Below are positions 1-5,388 of a stretch of 8,740 nt of DNA, one piece after another (the first letter of the stretch is position 1; the number at the start of each line of letters is the position of its first letter). The notes beneath the pieces were generated by a model. That model did no database searches. It had not been told where the DNA came from and was given only the letters and a program-made list of their open reading frames with translations. The translations under genes and the position numbers were made by a program. Origin of the DNA: STD1-204 sp041649895 (GTDB taxonomy: Bacteria; Patescibacteriota; Minisyncoccia; Minisyncoccales; Minisyncoccaceae); assembly GCA_041649895.1 (NCBI GenBank), contig JBAZMG010000043.1, positions 1 to 8,740 on the forward strand, in the 5' to 3' direction.

Positions 1-1
1 T

Positions 2-121
2 TTAAAAAATATCGGAACGGGCGGAAATTGTATTCCGGCAATAAGCAATACCGATGCTTATAGCGCGGGGATGGGCGGAACAAAGATTCAGGGGTTTATG
101 GTGTTCCCTATTGACCAATAA
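2..121 (+). CDS. C-terminal end of a third pilin/crystallin-like paralog (partial)
   Basis: Only the last 39 codons and the TAA stop are in the window; the frame is open to the left edge. The translated tail carries a G-G-N-C motif, a Tyr at about ten residues further on, and ends in M-V-F-P-I-D-Q. The two complete proteins that follow end in the same way: G-G-S-C ... Y-x-P-D-V ... M-V-F-P in the first, and T-S-C ... Y-x-P-D-V ... L-F-P in the second. This is therefore seen to be the 3' end of another member of the same family, placed directly upstream and in the same direction, with 7 nt to the next ATG. Its own membrane part and crystallin-like motifs lie outside the window, so its full architecture is inferred from its neighbours. 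Function unknown. Confidence 0.75.
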   Translation, partial: LKNIGTGGNCIPAISNTDAYSAGMGGTKIQGFMVFPIDQ

Positions 122-128
122 TTTGAAT

Positions 129-1517
129 ATGAAAAAAAAATACATAAATTTAATATTAGCGTTGGTATTTACAGGTATTTTGTTTTTCTCTACAGTGTCC
201 GCGGCCTTTGAATCCCAATACCCCAAGGTCTTTAACTATGAAATTAAATTCGGATCAAACTTTCCGGACTATGTTGTTTATTTTTACGCGTTTTTTGTGG
301 CCTTGGGTGGGGTCATTGCTTTTCTTGTTCTTATTTCCGCGGGTATCGATTTTATTACTTCAAGCGGGTCTCCGTCAAAAATAAGCGGCGCCAAAAACAA
401 ATTTTTTGGAGCGTTTTTCGGTCTGACTATTTTGCTTTTTTCTTATTTCATTTTAAACACGATAAATGACCGCATAACGGGTCCGGCGGGTAGTGACGTC
501 AGTTGCGATAAAAATATGGACACCTTGGCCGTGTGCGTTGATTATATAGAAGAATTATCCGATGGAACGAAAAAAGTGGATTCAGTAACGGCAATATCGT
601 CCAATCCAAATCTTAATCTAAAACCAAACCAAAGTATAAAGATCAGGAAATACGCGAATGCCAAAGAAGTATGGCTTTTTCCCGAACCGGACTATAAGGG
701 CGTGCCGATGAAGATCTTTAAAGCCGAGATAGCGGATGAGAGCCAGTCCGATATGGTTAAGTATTTAACACAGATTAAGGATTTGGAAATTACTTCCACG
801 CATATGGGAGTGCCGGTAAAATCATTTAAAATCGTGGCGGCGCAAGAAGGTTTTTATTTGTACGATAAAATCGATTTTGGCGTAACGGACGGAACAGTTG
901 CTCCCCTATTTTTAAATAAAAACGTAGCAGATTTGAGTGTGTTCAATTTTGATAAAAAAGCCCAATCAATAAACAAATTATATCCGAGATGGGGATCTGA
1001 AAGTATTATGCCGCTTATGATAGCTTTTTCTGAAACTAATTATAGGGGTATTTGTGTTCCGATCACAGAGTTCAGCGGATGTGGAGATTTAAGCAAAAAG
1101 AAATTATCCGGTCCCAATTTATATTTTGGCAACAATAACTTATCTTCCTTAATTGTTTTTAATTATATAGAAAACAATAATTACAAAGGAAAAGTTATTT
1201 TTTATGATGTGCTGAATTGCGGACGGTACGAAAATGACCACCCCTGCGAAATAGAAATCGGAAAAAACCGCAATCCGGAGACGGTTGTTAAAAATATATG
1301 CGGAAATGGATTTGACATAAAATCATTCAAGATCGACGGTCAGGCAGGCGTGGTTTTAAGGGCGTCATCAAGCTATAGGTGTCAGTATTGGGATTTGAAT
1401 AGCATTAAAAGCGGTGGCAGTTGCGTTTCAGATATAACCCAATCGGATGTTTATAATCCTGATGTTGAAGGAGTAAGGCCTGATTTAATTATGGTTTTTC
1501 CAGTTACCAACGAATAA
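129..1517 (+). CDS. Secreted T4SS-pilin-like membrane protein with beta/gamma-crystallin-like extracellular domains (paralog 2)
   Basis: This is a 462-aa protein. A start at 129 is chosen because it gives a clean signal peptide (K2-K4, hydrophobic 6-22, cleavage after V-S-A at 25); the frame stays open further upstream but that part overlaps the preceding gene. Two membrane helices follow (about 48-71 and 91-112), joined by a basic loop S-P-S-K-I-S-G-A-K-N-K. That is the pattern of the T4SS_pilin family of candidate-phyla bacteria and puts the C-terminal 350 residues outside the cell. The outer part holds Greek-key consensus motifs (aromatic-x4-aromatic-x-G) at F184-G191 and F300-G307, a degenerate one at Y245-F250, two weaker ones near 355-375 and 407-421, and a Ca2+-site signature N-N-N-L-S-S at 335-340. 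Cysteines at 126, 136, 308, 318, 364, 373, 391, 418 and 432 could form disulfides. No Shine-Dalgarno is seen; translation is probably coupled to the gene 7 nt upstream. Family membership is inferred by eye. A cell-surface structural or adhesive role is plausible but unproven. Confidence 0.8.
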   Translation: MKKKYINLILALVFTGILFFSTVSAAFESQYPKVFNYEIKFGSNFPDYVVYFYAFFVALGGVIAFLVLISAGIDFITSSGSPSKISGAKNKFFGAFFGLTILLFSYFILNTINDRITGPAGSDVSCDKNMDTLAVCVDYIEELSDGTKKVDSVTAISSNPNLNLKPNQSIKIRKYANAKEVWLFPEPDYKGVPMKIFKAEIADESQSDMVKYLTQIKDLEITSTHMGVPVKSFKIVAAQEGFYLYDKIDFGVTDGTVAPLFLNKNVADLSVFNFDKKAQSINKLYPRWGSESIMPLMIAFSETNYRGICVPITEFSGCGDLSKKKLSGPNLYFGNNNLSSLIVFNYIENNNYKGKVIFYDVLNCGRYENDHPCEIEIGKNRNPETVVKNICGNGFDIKSFKIDGQAGVVLRASSSYRCQYWDLNSIKSGGSCVSDITQSDVYNPDVEGVRPDLIMVFPVTNE

Positions 1518-1521
1518 CAAT

Positions 1522-2886
1522 ATGAAATATAAAAAAGTTTTATTAATAGCCGGATTAGTGTTTATAAGCCTGATGTATTTTAGCCCGGTTTTGGCGTTGG
1601 AGATAAAAGACTACCCCACTATTAACAACATCACACTCCCCCCAAATCCAAGCCTGTCTCAATACATAATTTATATTTTTAATCTGTGTCTGAATATCGG
1701 TGTGCTTTTGGGTGTATTTGTGTTGATATTTGGAGGATTCCAGTTTTTCTTCTCCCGAGGGGAGATTGGAAAAGTGGAAAGTTCCAAACGGATAATTGTA
1801 AGGTCACTCGCCGGATTGGTGGTGCTGTTGGGCGCGATTTCCATTTTATCATTCATTAACGGCCAAACGGGGGGAAACATAGGGACAAGCGCCGCGGATC
1901 ACGTGAACGGCATAGTGGTTCTTCAAAAGAACGCGGAAGGAGGAACGGATGACGAAATCTGGTGGGGGCAAGACATTAGCCTGGTGGACCCGGAAGTTAC
2001 GAGCATTAAGCAATGGATATCAAAGAGCGATGAATTGCCGAGAATTTTGGTTTACCCCGAGCCTGATTTTAAAGGGGTGCCAACGGTGATAGTAAACGGC
2101 AGTACAAGTGGCATTGGGGCGGGAAAATCGATTGTGTTTGAGTGGAATCGCGGAGGAGTATATCTATATGATCAAACAAATTTTTTAATGCAGCGCCGGA
2201 CAAAACCTTTAATATTGACCGCGAGTTCCCCCTCTCTTGGCAGTGCCGGTTTTAGTGATGTTATTAAGTCAGTAAAAGTTATGCAACCTCAAAAATTCGC
2301 GGGAGATCCGGATGAGCCTCTGGGTTATGGGGCAATACTTTTCACCGAGTCTGATTATCGGGGGCAATGCACTTGGGTTATAGATTATGTCTCGGATTTA
2401 AAAGATCCGAATGGACAGCAAAATTTAAATCCGGCGGATAAAAACAAGGGCATCGGCAATGACAAAGTTTCCTCGGTATTCGTTTTTAGATACAGAACAA
2501 AGGATGGGCAACCGGTCGTGGGCGAGCCGGAACAGGCGGTTACGTTTTATAACGCGGCTATTTGCACGGAAAGAGGTGCTCAATGGAATCCGGTTAAAAA
2601 TGAATTAATGCCCGGGAAATGCGATTACGCCGACTTTTTCCAGAACGGCGATTTAAGCAAAAATTGCGGGAATATGTCGTCGATTTTATCTATAAACATG
2701 GGAGAGAAAAGCCTTGTTCTTTTAAGGGACAAGAAAAACGGGCAATGCCAGCTTTTCCAAAAATCAGGAGCAACCAGCTGTATCAGTACGGTAAAATACG
2801 GATACGCGTACAAACCGGATGTTGTTGACTTAAGGCCATTTTCTTTTACTTTGTTCCCTTTTGATACGATTCAGAGCGCGAAATGA
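1522..2886 (+). CDS. Secreted T4SS-pilin-like membrane protein with beta/gamma-crystallin-like extracellular domains (paralog 3)
   Basis: This is a 454-aa paralog of the preceding gene, starting 4 nt after its stop, without a visible Shine-Dalgarno. It has a signal peptide (cleavage near V-L-A at 25), membrane helices at about 49-73 and 91-112, and a basic loop between them (R79, K84, K89, R90), so residues 115-454 should be extracellular. Greek-key consensus motifs are exact at Y178-G185 and F274-G281 and degenerate at Y216-F221; weaker ones lie near 338-348 and 397-412. The Ca2+-binding signature N-D-K-V-S-S is at 313-318, spaced after its Greek key as in true beta/gamma-crystallins. Anchors shared with the neighbour include P-E-P-D-[YF]-K-G-V-P and the C-terminal Y-x-P-D-V. 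The paralogs end at about F-P-x-D; this one continues for T-I-Q-S-A-K and runs 41 nt into the 3' end of rsmA on the other strand. Function unknown; the domain calls are inference from motifs. Confidence 0.8.
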   Translation: MKYKKVLLIAGLVFISLMYFSPVLALEIKDYPTINNITLPPNPSLSQYIIYIFNLCLNIGVLLGVFVLIFGGFQFFFSRGEIGKVESSKRIIVRSLAGLVVLLGAISILSFINGQTGGNIGTSAADHVNGIVVLQKNAEGGTDDEIWWGQDISLVDPEVTSIKQWISKSDELPRILVYPEPDFKGVPTVIVNGSTSGIGAGKSIVFEWNRGGVYLYDQTNFLMQRRTKPLILTASSPSLGSAGFSDVIKSVKVMQPQKFAGDPDEPLGYGAILFTESDYRGQCTWVIDYVSDLKDPNGQQNLNPADKNKGIGNDKVSSVFVFRYRTKDGQPVVGEPEQAVTFYNAAICTERGAQWNPVKNELMPGKCDYADFFQNGDLSKNCGNMSSILSINMGEKSLVLLRDKKNGQCQLFQKSGATSCISTVKYGYAYKPDVVDLRPFSFTLFPFDTIQSAK

Positions 2887-3724
2887 TCGTTAGTTTTTCC
2901 CAGTCCCCTATTGTTAGCGCTTCCGCGCGTTCGCTTGGTTTCAATCCTGCTTTCAGAAGCAGGTTTTTAATTTCGTCTTTTGTTAATTTAAGTTCCGTTG
3001 ATAAGTTGTTGATCAGTTGTTTTCGTGGAGAAGAAAATCCGGCCTTAACCACAGCAAAGAAGTTATCGCTTTCGGCCGAATATTTTCTTTTCGGTTTCAG
3101 CGATATTATGGCGCTGTCGATCTTCGGTTTCGGCCAAAAACAATTTTTAGACACAATGAATAATTTTTTCGGATCCGCGTAATATTGTACCGAAACCGCG
3201 AGCAGGTTCATTTTGCCCGGCCGGGCGATTATTCTTTCGGCCACTTCTTTTTGCACCATCAAAGTTATTTCTTCGGGTTGTTTTCTTGCTTCCAAGAGCG
3301 CCCGAATCAAGGGCGAGGTCAGATAATAAGGGATGTTCGCGATCGCTTTGTAAGAAGATCCGAGTTTTTTAAAGACTGTGCCCGTTGGGCCCTTTTTCAG
3401 CTCTTCCAAGGCGTCGGCCTCGATTATTTCAACGTTTTTAATACCCTCTTTTTTTAGGATAGCCCTGAGCTCTTTGGCCAGACTTTCATCCTTTTCTATG
3501 GCAACCACTTTTTTGCAGATCTTGGCCATTGGGATCGTTAACGCGCCCGTACCCGGACCGATCTCCAAGACAATTTCCCCGGCTTTTAACCCCGAAGAGT
3601 TGATAATTTTCCGGACAATATTTTGGTCCATCAAAAAGTTTTGCCCCAGGGATCTTTTGGCGAAAACAGGCCTTTTTGGGGGGCTTTCGGGGTGTGGATT
3701 TTTAGTGGAAAATCGGCTTGACAT
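2846..3724 (-). CDS. rsmA: 16S rRNA (adenine(1518)-N6/adenine(1519)-N6)-dimethyltransferase RsmA/KsgA
   Basis: This 292-aa cytoplasmic enzyme uses S-adenosylmethionine to dimethylate the two adjacent adenosines in the 3'-terminal hairpin (helix 45) of 16S rRNA during late 30S assembly. Visible family marks are R-S-L-G-Q-N-F-L at 24-31, the SAM-binding loop L-E-I-G-P-G-T-G at 53-60, acidic E77 and D104 of motifs II and III, the catalytic motif N-I-P-Y-Y at 130-134, F-W-P-x-P-K-I-D-S at 196-204, and F-S-S-P-R-K-Q-L at 230-237. E. coli KsgA is 273 aa; the surplus is an N-terminal Pro/Lys-rich lead of about 20 residues and a short C-terminal tail past the normal end. That tail overlaps the convergent + strand gene by 41 nt. 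The ATG at 3724 is the only sensible start, as the family core begins at residue 23; no Shine-Dalgarno is seen. The gene is transcribed divergently from the LysM-M23 gene. Confidence 0.95.
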   Translation of the reverse strand: MSSRFSTKNPHPESPPKRPVFAKRSLGQNFLMDQNIVRKIINSSGLKAGEIVLEIGPGTGALTIPMAKICKKVVAIEKDESLAKELRAILKKEGIKNVEIIEADALEELKKGPTGTVFKKLGSSYKAIANIPYYLTSPLIRALLEARKQPEEITLMVQKEVAERIIARPGKMNLLAVSVQYYADPKKLFIVSKNCFWPKPKIDSAIISLKPKRKYSAESDNFFAVVKAGFSSPRKQLINNLSTELKLTKDEIKNLLLKAGLKPSERAEALTIGDWEKLTIISRSESYQKGTK

Positions 3725-3810
3725 ATGCTGTATAAGGGGTAAAATGTTAGTTATCAGACTGAAAAAAGGCGTTTTCGCGATAAGGAAAAGACTCTATTAA
3801 ACTTCAAGGC

Positions 3811-3820
3811 TTATTATAAA
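3811..3820. promoter_or_regulatory. Possible shared -10 region between the divergent genes
   Basis: The 121-nt gap between rsmA and the LysM-M23 gene must drive transcription both ways. It contains TTATTATAAA, which reads as a perfect TATAAT on the minus strand (3818-3813) and as TATAAA on the + strand (3815-3820). No convincing -35 box is found at 16-18 nt from either. Positions fit a leader of about 80 nt for rsmA and about 20 nt for the LysM gene. This is a weak call resting on AT-rich sequence alone. Confidence 0.2.
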
Positions 3821-3845
3821 GAAACCCACAATTTTAGCGTTATTA

Positions 3846-4961
3846 TTGGAAAGAGTGGCCAAATCGAGCCTGAAAGACTACTGGAAAAGCCCAAAAGGCA
3901 AGTTTTTTTGTTTGGCCTTAACGGCACTTTCAATTTGGGCATTGTTTACGATATCGCCTTTTAACAAAAGCCAAAACAATGTTTTCGCGATAGTACAGAG
4001 TAATTTTATCAATATTGAGCCAAACTTACAACCCGCGAGCAATTTGATCATAGGGGAAGACAGCGTAGTCAGTGCCGTCGCGTCCCCTCTTTTTATTTGC
4101 GACCAAAGCCTTGGATCGATTCTAGCTGATGACCAAACCGGTTCCTCGGGACAAACCTCATTAACGAGTTACACTGTTGGAAAGGGAGACACCATATCAA
4201 GCATTGCCGACAAGTTTGGTATTTCCGTGGAAACGATCTTATTGGCAAACGAGCTTACCAGCAGTAAATTGAAAGAAGGACAGGAGCTGATGATCTTGCC
4301 TGTTAACGGCATTATGCATATGGTGGAAAAAGGAGAAAGCGTAAAATACATTGCCAATAAATACGGATCAACGGAAGAAGATATTTTAAACTATAACAAT
4401 TTGCCGGCCGGAGGTAACATTTACGTCGGAGACATTTTGATCGTTCCCGGAGGAAAGACCCCGAAAAAGCCCGCTCCGGCGAAAGAAGTTAATGATGTCG
4501 CGGCGGATACTCCGAACACTCAGCCAACAGGACAGGTTTCCTTGCCCGGCTCTTACTTTATTATTCCTACAGTCGGTAGCATCACTCAAAGAGCGCACTT
4601 CTCTTATACTTCTGCCGGCAAAAGCTATTATAATTCCGTGGATATTGCCAATGCCATTGGTACGCCGATAGTGGCCGCGGCCGGAGGTACGGTGCAGATC
4701 GTTAAGAGCGCGTGGCCTTATGGTAATTATATCACTATCGCCCATCCGAACGGCGTTGTAACGCTTTACGCCCATATGAGCGCCTTTGCCAAGGGTATTT
4801 CTTCCGGTGTGTCGGTTACGCAAGGACAGGTCATCGGCTATATGGGAAACACGGGCAAATGCATATCGCTTGGCGGCTCTGGCTCGCACTTGCATTTTGA
4901 GACCAGAGGAACGACGAATCCGCTCGCGAAATATTTGCTTGGGACAAAGGTGGCATATTAG
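3846..4961 (+). CDS. Membrane-anchored LysM-LysM-M23 (LytM-type) protein, peptidase site degenerate
   Basis: This 371-aa envelope protein probably binds peptidoglycan. Order of parts: short basic cytoplasmic N-terminus; one hydrophobic anchor or signal segment (20-37); a linker; LysM 1 (108-152, with G-K-G-D-T-I-S-S-I-A); LysM 2 (158-201, with E-K-G-E-S-V-K-Y-I-A); a Pro/Lys/Ala linker (203-233); and an M23 domain (236-365). The M23 domain keeps D266, the Y-A-H histidine H310 and the H-L-H pair H348/H350. The first zinc ligand of the H-x3-D motif is Tyr262 instead of His. By family knowledge this suggests a non-hydrolytic LytM domain, as in EnvC/NlpD-type amidase activators, rather than an active endopeptidase; that is inference. 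The start is uncertain: the frame opens after a stop at 3798-3800 and holds no ATG before the anchor, so TTG at 3846 or GTG at 3855 must serve. A terminator follows. Confidence 0.88.
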   Translation: MERVAKSSLKDYWKSPKGKFFCLALTALSIWALFTISPFNKSQNNVFAIVQSNFINIEPNLQPASNLIIGEDSVVSAVASPLFICDQSLGSILADDQTGSSGQTSLTSYTVGKGDTISSIADKFGISVETILLANELTSSKLKEGQELMILPVNGIMHMVEKGESVKYIANKYGSTEEDILNYNNLPAGGNIYVGDILIVPGGKTPKKPAPAKEVNDVAADTPNTQPTGQVSLPGSYFIIPTVGSITQRAHFSYTSAGKSYYNSVDIANAIGTPIVAAAGGTVQIVKSAWPYGNYITIAHPNGVVTLYAHMSAFAKGISSGVSVTQGQVIGYMGNTGKCISLGGSGSHLHFETRGTTNPLAKYLLGTKVAY

Positions 4962-4963
4962 GG

Positions 4964-4998
4964 AAGAATTAAGAATAAGGAATAAAGAATAAAGAATA
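4964..4998 (+). repeat. 7-bp tandem repeat, five copies
   Basis: Directly after the LysM-M23 stop codon lie five consecutive heptamers: AAGAATT, AAGAATA, AGGAATA, AAGAATA, AAGAATA. They run straight into the A-tract of the terminator. This is a simple-sequence array of the type that changes copy number by slipped-strand pairing. It is non-coding in this position. Confidence 0.8.
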
Positions 4999-5000
4999 AA

Positions 5001-5034
5001 AAAAGAAGCCCATTTAAAAGGGTTTTTTGTTTTC
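5001..5034 (+). terminator. Rho-independent terminator of the LysM-M23 gene
   Basis: A hairpin forms with CCC (5009-5011) paired to GGG (5020-5022) around the loop ATTTAAAA. It is extended by A-T and G-T pairs between AAGAAG (5003-5008) and TTTTTT (5023-5028), giving a stem of about nine pairs. A U-rich run follows to 5034. It lies about 40 nt after the stop codon. The stem is mostly weak pairs, so strength is uncertain. Confidence 0.6.
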
Positions 5035-5104
5035 TTGTCACAAGCAGAATAGCCGCAAACATTGTTTTTTTCGTTTGATCAGTTTCTAACGTATTAGCTT
5101 TTTC

Positions 5105-5197
5105 GGGTGTGTCTTTTTCCGACACGGATATTTTTTTGCTAAAAAATTCCTTCGGCTCGCCCCGCCGGGCTCCGCAAATTCTGAAAAAGACACACCC
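5105..5197. repeat. Palindromic branched-hairpin element 1 (MITE/REP-like)
   Basis: A perfect 15-bp inverted repeat bounds it: GGGTGTGTCTTTTTC at 5105-5119 and its exact reverse complement at 5183-5197. Between the arms are two further hairpins. One has stem GGA(t)ATTTTTT / AAAAAATTCC (5126-5150). The other is a GC-rich one, GCCC-cgcc-GGGC (5159-5170), flanked by CGG/CCG (5153-5155 and 5172-5174). The whole can fold as a three-way junction. No open reading frame of note lies inside. The gene-free stretch 5035-5104 before it shows nothing recognisable. Identity as a mobile miniature element or a structured RNA is inference. Confidence 0.6.
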
Positions 5198-5232
5198 TCA
5201 ACGCTACTCCAAACAACGTTATTTTTGAGGCG

Positions 5233-5356
5233 TTTTAAATTGTGTCAATTGGACACATTCGCAGAGAAATTCTCAGTAGAGAATTTATCGAGACCGAGCG
5301 CGACTGCCGACGGCTGGTCGGCGGTCGACGCGGTGAACAAGGGACACAATTTAAAA
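5233..5356. repeat. Palindromic branched-hairpin element 2 (MITE/REP-like)
   Basis: It is bounded by a perfect 14-bp inverted repeat, TTTTAAATTGTGTC (5233-5246) and its reverse complement at 5343-5356. Inside are three hairpins. The first is TGTGTC-aattg-GACACA (5241-5257; it competes with the outer arm). The second is AAATTCTC-agta-GAGAATTT (5267-5286). The third is an 11-bp stem with one G-T pair, CGACTGCCGAC-ggctg-GTCGGCGGTCG (5301-5327), extendable by GCG/CGC and ACC/GGT to 5293-5334. The element begins 35 nt after element 1 and ends 32 nt before the comM stop codon. It shares the TGTGTC/GACACA core with element 1. It could be a miniature mobile element, a structured RNA, or a 3' structure protecting the comM message. 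Confidence 0.6.
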
Positions 5357-5388
5357 AAGCTGTTGTTTTTTACAAAAACCACGCGAAG

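Noticed and set aside
2..226. 74-codon minus frame at the left edge
   Set aside because: It is antisense to the tail of the first paralog and to the signal peptide of the second.
3378..3800. 140-codon + frame opposite the start of rsmA
   Set aside because: It lies against the conserved SAM-binding part of RsmA and shows no family features of its own.
4386..4895. 169-codon minus frame under the LysM-M23 gene
   Set aside because: Arg-rich shadow; the + frame carries clear LysM and M23 motifs.
5105..5356. CRISPR array or tRNA gene in the gene-free stretch
   Set aside because: No regularly spaced direct repeats, and no T-arm or anticodon-arm pattern; the pairing is that of nested inverted repeats.
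5357..5388. Possible terminator of comM on the minus strand
   Set aside because: Only a weak GTTTTT/AAAAAC hairpin followed by CTTTTTT at a distance; too weak to list.
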